From NCBI GenBank assembly GCA_002394305.1, contig DGTM01000011.1, positions 1-49,658 of the forward strand: a stretch of 49,658 bases of DNA. The letters run 5' to 3'. Source of the stretch: Prevotellaceae bacterium UBA4336. Lineage in GTDB: Bacteria; Bacteroidota; Bacteroidia; Bacteroidales; Bacteroidaceae. The position numbers and the translations under genes are program-made. Positions 26,601 to 33,295 of this stretch are shown in pieces (position 1 is the stretch's first letter; the number at the start of each line of letters is the position of its first letter). A model generated the notes under the pieces. The model saw nothing but the letters and a program-made list of their open reading frames with translations. It was not told the DNA's origin and ran no database searches.

Positions 26601-28697
26601 TTCGAGGAAATCAAGGACCAGTACATTGCCAAGGCTAACGAGTTCAACTACGACGTAGTGGCTGAGCAGACCCTCCTCGACCAGTATGGAGCTGCCATCA
26701 CCGACATTGACGAGTGCCTTAACATGGAGGCTCTCTTCCGTGCCAACTATGTCATCGAGACTCTCCAGGAGCAGATCACCAAGAGCGTTGCCGCCTACAC
26801 TTACTATCAGGAGCAGGTTGACGCCGCCAAGGCTTATCTCGAGGAGAACAACCTGGCCGACAGCGAGGCTAAGACCATCTTCGTGAACTACCTGAACGAG
26901 GACGAGGAAGCTTCCGAGCTCTATCCCAACGGAACTGCCAAGAACATCCTCGACGAGCATGTGCTGGCCGACTCCATCATTCTCGCTGAGACAGAGTTCC
27001 TGGAGTCCCTGAAGGTTGCTGCTGTTGCAGCCGGCTATGGCAAGGGCATGGACATCAGCTCTCTGATTGCTAACCGCAACTTCTCTGAGGTCAGCGAAGA
27101 GGCTGTGAAGGACGAGGAAGGCAACACCCTGGGCAAGATTGCCACAGGCTGGAATGGCTACGTATACCGTTCCGCAACCCGCGAAGACATGAAGATGGCT
27201 GCTGCCGAGTTCTGCAACGAGAACGCCAAGTTCGACATCAGCCAGACGCTCACAGGCATGAAGAACGGCTTCTATCAGGTTAAGCTCAACGCTGGCTTCC
27301 GTGCCAACGGCGACCTGCTGAGCTACAACTACGCAGCTATGGCTTACGCTAACAACGTGGCTACCTTCGTTCCTGTCATCCGCGAGGATGCAGTGGAAGA
27401 CTCTCTCGAATCTTACCAGGGCAATTATGCCGACAAGAAGATCTACAGCAAGGACTCTACCGAAGTCTACGGTTGGGGTATCTGGGGCTGCGAGGGTGCT
27501 GCCCAGGCATTCCTGAACGGCCGCTACGAAGTTACTCTGGTTGCTCAGGTAACGGACGGCAACCTGACCATCGGTCTGAAGAACGAGGGCACAACTAAGG
27601 GTGGTGACTGGACTGGTGCCGGTAACTTCCGCCTCTTCTACCTCGGCGAGGACATTGCTGACGCAGCAGAAGCTCTCAAGGAGGTTGCTGAGTACAATGC
27701 AGCTCGCATCAGCACTCTGACTGAGCTCTACACGGCTCCTGTTTACGAGGCTGAGGACTACAGCGAGGCTCCTGGCTTCGGTGCAGCCCAGAAGGCTACT
27801 CTCGCTGAGAACAGTGGCGTTGCCACATTCGAGGCCGAGAAGACCATCAGCGAGACCATGCAGTCCATCTACTTGACCAAGAACGCTTACCTCGACCTCT
27901 TCCATGCAAGCGACAAGGTTTATGCTAAGTGGTTCGAACATGCTGGAGTTAACCGGGATACGGCTGATAAAGCAGAAGCTGCTGTCTATGACGTTAAGGA
28001 CAACCTGGAATCTGGTGCATACGCCGACGAAGTAGCAGCCCTGGAAGCTAAGGAAGCATTCTATGCTGCTTATCCCGACTACCTGCAGGTTAAGAACGAC
28101 AAGGGTACCAATGTCGCCTACACCGAGGATACATTTGCATTCGACATCAAGACGACAGGCGTTAATCCTTCTCTCGAGCTGACAGGTCTCTACGAGCCTC
28201 TGGAAGAGGACGAGGTTATCCTTGCCTTCGACTACACAGCAGAGCAGGCCATCGAGGGTGGCTTCTTCTGCTACGAGACTCCCAACCTGCTGACCGACAT
28301 CAAGGAGGCTATTCCCACTCTGCCCGTTGCATCTGAATGGACCACCGTTTACTACAATGTATCGAAGGGTGTTAAGCAGCTCAAGTTCGGTACCGCTGCT
28401 GACCACAGCATCTTCTGGAGCATCAGTAGCAAGGCTAACAAGGAGAATCAGCTCTATCTGGGTGCACGTAACTTCCGCTTCATGACGAAGGCTCAGATGA
28501 AGGCCGAGGGCGGCAAGGCTCTCAACGGCACTGAGGGTGACCTGAACGGCGACGACAAGGTCGACATCGCCGACGCAGTGACGGTCCTCAACTTCATGGC
28601 TGACGGCAGCAACGATCCTGATGCTGACCTGAACGGTGACGGCAAGGTTGACATCGCCGACTTCGTAACAGTCCTGAACCTCATGGCAGAAAACTAA
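23610..28697 (+). CDS. Giant secreted multi-discoidin protein with dockerin
   Basis: This 1695-residue exported protein has a signal peptide at residues 1-29 (ending SAWA). Four discoidin-like modules, near residues 30-205, 210-385, 515-690 and 835-1010, repeat the pattern YYxLVTGxDTxxYPxRNWKxW, an IYGxNF segment and WVLIDEK. Helical, FIVAR-like linkers (about 390-490, 690-800 and 1015-1130) join them. Residues about 1140-1310 form another beta-rich, probably carbohydrate-binding, domain. The C-terminus is a dockerin pair (GDLNGDDKVDIADAVTVLNF and DLNGDGKVDIADFVTVLNLM). By eye it uses more GCT, CGT and GGT codons than its neighbours, a pattern of high expression in this group. No catalytic motif was found; it is probably an abundant surface adhesin or glycan binder. 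Confidence 0.88.
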   Translation: MKRNFTSSSTLWSCFIALAMMMASQSAWAEYVKLTALSGTGGTGGEGYPSLVDAKEGTKMGHSFDPSNPERAEAWIVVKAAKAVVPEFYFLVTGGDTGQYPTRNWKKWNIYGGNFESDADAVRGSIDNPAEGGWTLIDERDGDPLPQANTASANFQFNEADGTTAYQYFWIEILESVQGSDTWLQMGEWGLGTYGDFQKYLEDLANVETGTDEPVVYTIISGDRNDGSGEGLDKLFDGDISTKWGNGFNPKNFGATSGGAYFIVKTSRAIAPTYYKLVTGNDNASWNHRNWKSWQIYGIAAADAPNGKPERASDKWVMLDKKDNISEEVLPDKNMFTVIFNLSEENTEKYQYFKVEIDDIMSGSGYMQMGEFALGDEFTLALDRNAIVDGVEFDPDIFAEKALLDKLAQAIEDVKSCEDPFKLGELNTAIDDLQNQVAVSASSYAELISVRNMAINYINDDNLTDEATAYMNVWISETDAQAPNDEYPAGNFAYIKANRQLTGAEALAESKRVNEYILANVKTVDDPIYATYETIIDANGFNDGEAGHSLIDGDKENTKWCASTDHKPWRLVFKSSDPIKPTYYGLVTGGDTYSYPDRNWKTWKIWAANFDSDEDVTEESDKWVLIDEKTNVGTDILKTTNKYESYINLSIGCAEPYQYFKIVVEASGGNLIQMNEFTFYNLGNLNEYRQDFVAEFEDYDPEAEPAYIGYINEYKEKYQTLLNATNAPDVMKAYNDLKELQDAIAASAEKYGSYLAVYDELQGTNLDSESLSTWFEGYSTENEGAGVKYVRGTYEYIMETLSLDNDAIDAETAYLQSIINAANDGLYILLGGHTVGQWGDGFYGNLIDGIAKNTEGTDEEGKPITVLATKWGGQADINGDTYIIFRTADAVNPFFYTLTTGNDTGTYQDRNWGTWYIYGANFEGDGAATKDAEGWVLIDAKENIGKDRLHPVDAEESYFGFSTETTVPYTYYKIVVTKAFAGSAIQMNEIHFGTETEFEEIKDQYIAKANEFNYDVVAEQTLLDQYGAAITDIDECLNMEALFRANYVIETLQEQITKSVAAYTYYQEQVDAAKAYLEENNLADSEAKTIFVNYLNEDEEASELYPNGTAKNILDEHVLADSIILAETEFLESLKVAAVAAGYGKGMDISSLIANRNFSEVSEEAVKDEEGNTLGKIATGWNGYVYRSATREDMKMAAAEFCNENAKFDISQTLTGMKNGFYQVKLNAGFRANGDLLSYNYAAMAYANNVATFVPVIREDAVEDSLESYQGNYADKKIYSKDSTEVYGWGIWGCEGAAQAFLNGRYEVTLVAQVTDGNLTIGLKNEGTTKGGDWTGAGNFRLFYLGEDIADAAEALKEVAEYNAARISTLTELYTAPVYEAEDYSEAPGFGAAQKATLAENSGVATFEAEKTISETMQSIYLTKNAYLDLFHASDKVYAKWFEHAGVNRDTADKAEAAVYDVKDNLESGAYADEVAALEAKEAFYAAYPDYLQVKNDKGTNVAYTEDTFAFDIKTTGVNPSLELTGLYEPLEEDEVILAFDYTAEQAIEGGFFCYETPNLLTDIKEAIPTLPVASEWTTVYYNVSKGVKQLKFGTAADHSIFWSISSKANKENQLYLGARNFRFMTKAQMKAEGGKALNGTEGDLNGDDKVDIADAVTVLNFMADGSNDPDADLNGDGKVDIADFVTVLNLMAEN

Positions 28698-28712
28698 ACC
28701 GACTCTCTCATC

Positions 28713-28761
28713 ATTCTCTTGGCCGGGCCTCGTGTCCGGCCAAGAGAATATTTTCTTTTTT
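28713..28761 (+). terminator. Rho-independent terminator
   Basis: A perfect 14-bp stem (ATTCTCTTGGCCGG at 28713-28726 and its complement at 28736-28749) with a 9-nt loop is followed by a T-rich tract (28750-28761). It lies 16 nt after the stop of the giant dockerin protein. Confidence 0.92.
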
Positions 28762-28813
28762 CATTTAGCAAACAAAGGTAAAAAGTAACCAACGACAAAT
28801 TAAATCTACGACA

Positions 28814-30961
28814 ATGAGGAAGTTTATCCTTTCACTCGCTACTCTGATACTTATCCTATCTTCCTGCACGGAGGAAATCGATACGTCTGCACGCTATGTG
28901 TTCTCGGAATACACCATAGTCAGCTATCTTGAGAACCACGAGGAGTACTCGCAGTATGTTGAACTGATGAAGCAGGTGCCTGTGAGCGGAAGGAGCGCGT
29001 CCACTGTCTACCAACTTCTTACCGCACGCGGTAACTACACATGTTTTGCCCTCACGAACGACGCCATCAACGAATACTTGCAGAGCTTGGTGGACGAGGG
29101 CCTGATAAGCGAACCTTCGTGGGACGCTTTTCCCGATGACCGTAAGCGCGACTCCGTCCTCAAGGTAGTCGTGCAGAACACCGTCATCGACGGCGGAGAC
29201 ATGGAGTCTGAGCGCTATACGCTGGCTCAGATTACGTCTTTCGCATCAAGCAAAGAAAATGCAGAGTTCCCTCTACCCAACATATACGACCATAAGCTGA
29301 CGGCAACCATCACCAAGAACGACACCATCTTCATCGACAAGGTGTGTGGAATGGACCCCCGCAACCGCGACATCCCCGTCATCAACGGCGTGATACACCA
29401 GTTGCACAAGGTGATTGCGCCGAAGGACGAATCGTGCGCCCGCTACATCCAGAACATTCTGGACGAGCAGCGCGAAGGCTACCTGATGTTCGCCAGGGCA
29501 CTGCAGGTCTGCGGCCTGCTCGACACGCTGAGCAAGGTGCGCGACGAGGCCTACGAGACCCTTTATCAGGCTGAAGGCGATGCCCTCGACATGAAGAACT
29601 ACATGGACAAGGGCGGCTACGACATGACAAACATACAGGGCGACCCGCACGCCTATGCTCCCGAGCACCGCAAGTACGGCTTCACGCTTTTCTGCGAGAC
29701 CGACGACTTCTGGCAGTCGCAGGGCATCGACCCGAAGGCACACGACGCCGTGGAGAAGCTGCAGGAGTGGATTGCCTCGAATGGCATGTACATCAGCGAC
29801 GGCGGCTATCAGGTCAACACCGACTACACTTCGCCCAAGAACATGCTGCACCAGTGGCTGGTCTATCACATCCTGCCTATGAGGATTCCGGCCAACAAGC
29901 TTGTCTACCATTGCAACGAGAACGGCTTCTTCTACACGACGGCCAAGTACACGATACCCGTCTTCGAGTGGTATCCCGTCTTCGGCGGCGGACGTCTGCT
30001 GAAGATTTACGAGAGCGCCGAGAGTAACGGTATCTACCTCAACAGCTTCCCCGAGAGGGACAATGCCATAACGGGGACGGGGCACGAGAGCTATTGCGAC
30101 CCGGCAAAGCGCGGTGTCCTCATCGACGTGAACAGCGAGAAGGCTGTCCTCTCGGACATCGTCAATGCCTGCATCTATCCCATTTCCACTCCCCTGGCCT
30201 ACACGGACCAGGTGCGCGAGGACCTGGGCAGGGAGCGCATCCGCTTCGACCTCTTTGCCCTCTTCCCCGAGGCCATTACCAACGGCATCCGCCGTGCCGA
30301 CAGCCAGTTGGGCAAGTGGCAGCACGTCTTCGTCTCGCTGTACAATAGGTACAACTACTTCGACAACATGAAGATAATGAATGCCGAGACGCACTTCATC
30401 CACTACAATGGCTATAAGGCCAACTGGGCGAACTACAGCGGCGACGAGGACAAGGCTTTCGGTCACTTCGACATCATGTTCCGCCTGCCGCCCGTGCCCG
30501 TGCGCAACACCTACGAGTTCCGCTACAAGCTGCTCGCCACTGCCGCCCGAGGCATCGTGCAGGTCTACTTTGGCAGCGACCCCGACAACCTGCCCGTCGC
30601 AGGCATCCCCATCGATATGACCAAGAACGTCGAGGCCTTCTTTGGCGAAGGTGCAACGTGGGGCGACCTGAGCGATGCCGGCAAGGATGACGACGAGATT
30701 ATCGACATCGACCACAAACTGCGCAACCACGGACTGATGAAGGCCACGAAGCATGAGCACGACAGCCAGGTGGCCCGCGACAAGAACAACTGCAGCCGCC
30801 ACATCATCGTGCGCCAGACGCTCGACCCGAACGAGACCTACTATGTCCGTTTCAAGTCCGTGCAGCCCGACTTGACCCGCCCCGAGCTTTACCTCGACTA
30901 CTTCGAGTACTGCCCGAAGGAAATCTTCGACAGCCCCGAAAAGCCGGAAGACATTTGGTAA
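28814..30961 (+). CDS. FAS1 (fasciclin)-domain lipoprotein
   Basis: This 715-residue lipoprotein has the lipobox ILSSC at residues 14-18. Residues about 30-200 form a fasciclin-like domain with the H1-type motif YTCFALTNDAINEYL followed by VINGVIHQLHKVI-type strands. A second, more divergent FAS1-like segment is likely at about 240-420, since EWIASNGMYIS and VYHILPM-like strands recur. The rest is a large domain of unknown function. FAS1 lipoproteins in Bacteroidales are often surface proteins of polysaccharide-utilisation or adhesion loci, but no SusC/SusD pair is present here. It follows a strong terminator, so it needs its own promoter, which was not clearly identified in the 116-bp gap. 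Confidence 0.82.
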   Translation: MRKFILSLATLILILSSCTEEIDTSARYVFSEYTIVSYLENHEEYSQYVELMKQVPVSGRSASTVYQLLTARGNYTCFALTNDAINEYLQSLVDEGLISEPSWDAFPDDRKRDSVLKVVVQNTVIDGGDMESERYTLAQITSFASSKENAEFPLPNIYDHKLTATITKNDTIFIDKVCGMDPRNRDIPVINGVIHQLHKVIAPKDESCARYIQNILDEQREGYLMFARALQVCGLLDTLSKVRDEAYETLYQAEGDALDMKNYMDKGGYDMTNIQGDPHAYAPEHRKYGFTLFCETDDFWQSQGIDPKAHDAVEKLQEWIASNGMYISDGGYQVNTDYTSPKNMLHQWLVYHILPMRIPANKLVYHCNENGFFYTTAKYTIPVFEWYPVFGGGRLLKIYESAESNGIYLNSFPERDNAITGTGHESYCDPAKRGVLIDVNSEKAVLSDIVNACIYPISTPLAYTDQVREDLGRERIRFDLFALFPEAITNGIRRADSQLGKWQHVFVSLYNRYNYFDNMKIMNAETHFIHYNGYKANWANYSGDEDKAFGHFDIMFRLPPVPVRNTYEFRYKLLATAARGIVQVYFGSDPDNLPVAGIPIDMTKNVEAFFGEGATWGDLSDAGKDDDEIIDIDHKLRNHGLMKATKHEHDSQVARDKNNCSRHIIVRQTLDPNETYYVRFKSVQPDLTRPELYLDYFEYCPKEIFDSPEKPEDIW

Positions 30962-31126
30962 GCCCGGAAGCGCCGTGCGCTTATCCCGGAAGAGCCTAGG
31001 TCTTATTTCGGAAGAGCCTAGCTCTTATTCCGGAAGACCCCAGCTCTTATTTTGGAAGAGCCTAGCTCTTATTCCGGAAGCCCCTAGCTCTTATTTTGGA
31101 AGAGCACGGTGCTTATTTCGGAGGCG
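30962..31126. repeat. 22-bp palindromic repeat array 4
   Basis: Full units start at 30980, 31002, 31024, 31046, 31068 and 31090, an exact 22-bp period, with partial units on each side. Each is CTTATnnnGG followed by AAGnnCnnnGnn. Two units are perfect palindromes of the form AAGAGC CTA GCTCTT, and 30968-30982 reads AAGCGC CGT GCGCTT. Compared with array 1 both arms have changed from CGC/GCG to AGC/GCT, so pairing is kept. It starts immediately after the FAS1 gene stop codon. Confidence 0.92.
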
Positions 31127-31149
31127 AAGGCGGAATGATATTCCACTTA

Positions 31150-31192
31150 GTGCCCCTTTCTGTTCAGATATTGACAGAAAGGGCATTTTTTT
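31150..31192 (+). terminator. Rho-independent terminator
   Basis: The left arm (31150-31163, GCCCCTTTCTGT with one bulged C) pairs with ACAGAAAGGGC (31174-31184), followed by eight T (31186-31193 region). It closes the FAS1 gene transcript just after the repeat array. Confidence 0.85.
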
Positions 31193-31204
31193 TACCGCGA
31201 AACA

Positions 31205-31234
31205 TTGATATTCCGCGGGGATTTCGTACCTTCG
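31205..31234 (+). promoter_or_regulatory. Promoter of the V-ATPase operon
   Basis: TTG (31205-31207) and TACCTTCG (31227-31234) are 19 nt apart. The -7 element differs from TAnnTTTG by one base. It lies 32 nt before the ATG of subunit E and directly after a terminator, as expected for the start of a new operon. Confidence 0.65.
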
Positions 31235-31266
31235 TGCCCAAATAATGATAAATACTTACACAGAGA

Positions 31267-31854
31267 ATGGAAAAAATACAGGAACTCACCGAAAAGCTAC
31301 TGCGTGAAGGTGTAGAGAAAGGGCAGGCTGAGGCCGACCGCATCGTAGGCGAAGCCCGTCAGCAGGCCGAACAGATTCTGCAGGAAGCCCGCCAGCAGGC
31401 ACAGGAAATCATTGCCCAGGCTCAGAAGAAGGCTGGCGAGACAGCTGCAAACACCCGCAGCGAGCTCAAGATGTATACGGGTCAGGCCATGAGCGCCCTC
31501 AAGAGCGAGATAGCCAATGTGCTGACCGACGGCGTCGTCAAGGAAGCCGTAGCCGGGCTGACAGCCAGCCCCGACTTCCTGGGACAGTTCGCCGTGGCCC
31601 TGGCCGAGAAGTGGAGCGAGGGCGAGCCCCCCGTCATCTCCAGCAGCCAGGCCGACAGCCTCAAGGCATACTTCGCAGCCAAGGCCAAGGCATTGCTCGA
31701 CAAGGGCGTCACCATCAGCAAGGTCAACGGCAAGGACACCCTGCTCACCATCGCCCCCGCCGACGGCAGCTACAAGGTGAACTTTGGCAAGGAGGAGTTC
31801 GAGACCTACTTCAAGAACTTCCTGCGTCCGCAGCTCATAGAAATGTTATTCTGA
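31267..31854 (+). CDS. atpE: V/A-type ATP synthase subunit E
   Basis: This 195-residue peripheral-stalk subunit has an N-terminal half that is a long Ala/Gln/Glu-rich coiled coil (ADRIVGEARQQAEQILQEAR, then QQAQEIIAQAQKKAG) and a compact C-terminal half that caps the A3B3 head. This is the usual length and layout of bacterial and archaeal subunit E. The subunit links the catalytic head to the membrane stator. It is the first gene of the V-ATPase run. An inverted-repeat element separates it from the DUF2764 gene. Confidence 0.88.
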   Translation: MEKIQELTEKLLREGVEKGQAEADRIVGEARQQAEQILQEARQQAQEIIAQAQKKAGETAANTRSELKMYTGQAMSALKSEIANVLTDGVVKEAVAGLTASPDFLGQFAVALAEKWSEGEPPVISSSQADSLKAYFAAKAKALLDKGVTISKVNGKDTLLTIAPADGSYKVNFGKEEFETYFKNFLRPQLIEMLF

Positions 31855-31855
31855 C

Positions 31856-31993
31856 AATTCACAATTCATAATTCATAATTCATAATAAGGCTACGCCCTG
31901 AAACCCTTGAGAAAGCATCCTTCAGAAGTCTGCTCCCCAACGCTGAACGAAGAAAAAATAATTATGAATTATGAATTAAAAATTATGAATTAA
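31856..31993. mobile_element. AT-rich MITE with heptamer-built terminal inverted repeats
   Basis: The left end (31856-31886) is a run of heptamers AATTCAC/AATTCAT. The right end (31960-31993) is the complementary run AATTATG/AATTAAA. The ends enclose about 73 bp of non-coding sequence. The same ends flank the four-helix-bundle gene 850 bp downstream. It sits between subunit E and DUF2764 without disrupting either. No transposase and no certain target duplication were seen. Confidence 0.8.
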
Positions 31994-31998
31994 ATAAG

Positions 31999-32841
31999 AT
32001 GGCCAATTACTATTGCATGATAGCCGGCTTGCCGGACATCGACCTGCAGGACACGACGCCCGGCATGACCATCGAGGACATGCGCGAGCAGTGCGAGGAG
32101 GTGCTCACACCGCAGGACAGGAAGTTGCTCTTCTACTTCTTCCTCCATTTCGACTGCGTCAATCTGGTCAAGCTCCTGAAGGACCCCGAGGCCGAAATCG
32201 ACCAGTGGGGCAACTTCTCGCTCGACCAGCTGCGCGACCTCATCACCAGCGCCACGGAACTCAACTTCAACGTCCACCGCTACCCGGCCTTCATGAGCAT
32301 CTTCGCCCGCGAATACGCCTTCAACAAGGACAAGGCAGGCTACTTCCCCGAGGACGAGATGGCCTTCCAGTTCCTCGACTACGCCATCCGCACCTGCCCC
32401 AACCGCATGATGCGCCGCTGGTACAAGCTCAACCTCGACATCACCAACATCCTCACAGCCATGCTGGCACGCAGCCAGGGCTGGAGCGTCGGCGACTTCA
32501 TCAAGGGCGAGGGCGAAGTGCAGGAGATGATACGCGAGAACAAGACCAAGGACTTCAACCTCGGACTGGAGTTCGACTACATCCCACAGCTCATGAAGAT
32601 TGTCGAGGAAGCCGACCCCGTCCGCAAGGAGCAGATGATAGACGCCTTCAAGTGGACGTGGCTCGACGAACGCACCTTCTTCGAGCCCTTCAGCATGGAA
32701 GCCGTCTTCGCCTACCTCTGCAAGCTCCAGATGCAGCAACGCTGGGCAAGGCTCGACCCCGAGCTGGGCAAGGAAACCTTCCGCCGGATCATCGACGACC
32801 TCAGAGGCGAGGCAAAAGTCCCCGATGAGTTCTCAATATAA
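31999..32841 (+). CDS. DUF2764 family protein of the V-ATPase operon
   Basis: This 280-residue, mostly helical soluble protein has no signal or membrane segment. Sequence landmarks are the start MANYYCMIAGLPDIDL, the central Trp/Arg-rich ARSQGWSVGDFIKGEGEVQE and the end DDLRGEAKVPDEFSI. DUF2764 members occur between subunits E and A in V-type ATPase operons of Bacteroidales, where they are thought to be an accessory or replace subunit C; this is inference from context. The order E-DUF2764-A-B is kept here apart from the inserted four-helix gene. Confidence 0.85.
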   Translation: MANYYCMIAGLPDIDLQDTTPGMTIEDMREQCEEVLTPQDRKLLFYFFLHFDCVNLVKLLKDPEAEIDQWGNFSLDQLRDLITSATELNFNVHRYPAFMSIFAREYAFNKDKAGYFPEDEMAFQFLDYAIRTCPNRMMRRWYKLNLDITNILTAMLARSQGWSVGDFIKGEGEVQEMIRENKTKDFNLGLEFDYIPQLMKIVEEADPVRKEQMIDAFKWTWLDERTFFEPFSMEAVFAYLCKLQMQQRWARLDPELGKETFRRIIDDLRGEAKVPDEFSI

Positions 32842-33289
32842 TTCACAATTCATAATTCACAATTCATAATTATGAGGGATGCTGAGACTAATGCAGTACT
32901 GATGAAGAGCTTTGCTTTTGCCGTCCGCTGTGTGAATCTCAGGAAATATCTCATTAAGGAAAAAGGTGAATATGATATGTCGAAACAATTGCTACGGTGC
33001 GGCACAAGCATCGGAGCCAACATAAAGGAAGCATTGCGAGGACAGACGCGACCGGATTTCGGAACAAAGATGAATATCTCGCTGAAGGAGGCAAGTGAGA
33101 GTGAATACTGGATAGAATTGCTGCAAGCGACTGAATACTTAACCCCAGAGCAGGGAGACAATCTGCTCAAAGACTGTCGAGAGTTAATTAAGCTGCTGAC
33201 GAGCATCGTCAAGACGACATTCGCCAAAGTTGAATGAGGCTGGGTGCGTAGCTTAATTATGAATTATGAATTAAAAATTATGAATTAAT
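32842..33289. mobile_element. Inverted-repeat unit carrying a four-helix-bundle gene
   Basis: The left end (32842-32872, AATTCAC/AATTCAT heptamers) begins directly after the stop of the DUF2764 gene. The right end (33254-33289) is the complementary AATTATG/AATTAAA run. They match the ends of the MITE at 31856-31993 and enclose one complete small gene. The unit splits the normally adjacent DUF2764 and subunit A genes, so it looks like an insertion. Mobility is inferred from these paired ends only. Confidence 0.75.
32872..33237 (+). CDS. Four-helix bundle protein (23S rRNA intervening-sequence type)
   Basis: This 121-residue soluble protein is predicted to be almost entirely helical and matches the four-helix-bundle family first seen in 23S rRNA intervening sequences. 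The family pattern is visible: FAVRCVNLRKYL in helix 1, QLLRCGTSIGANIKEA in helix 2 with the conserved S(I/V)GANxxEA core, MNISLKEASESEYWIELL in helix 3, and a last helix LLKDCRELIKLLTSIVKT. Family members assemble as pentamers; their function is unknown. Here it is not in an rRNA gene but in the middle of a V-ATPase operon, flanked by inverted repeats. Confidence 0.9.
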   Translation: MRDAETNAVLMKSFAFAVRCVNLRKYLIKEKGEYDMSKQLLRCGTSIGANIKEALRGQTRPDFGTKMNISLKEASESEYWIELLQATEYLTPEQGDNLLKDCRELIKLLTSIVKTTFAKVE

Positions 33290-33295
33290 ATAGAC

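Noticed and set aside
25137..28406. 1089-codon open frame antisense to the giant dockerin protein
   Set aside because: A mirror of the strongly biased codon use of the sense gene; the sense frame has a signal peptide, repeats and a dockerin, and the antisense frame has none.
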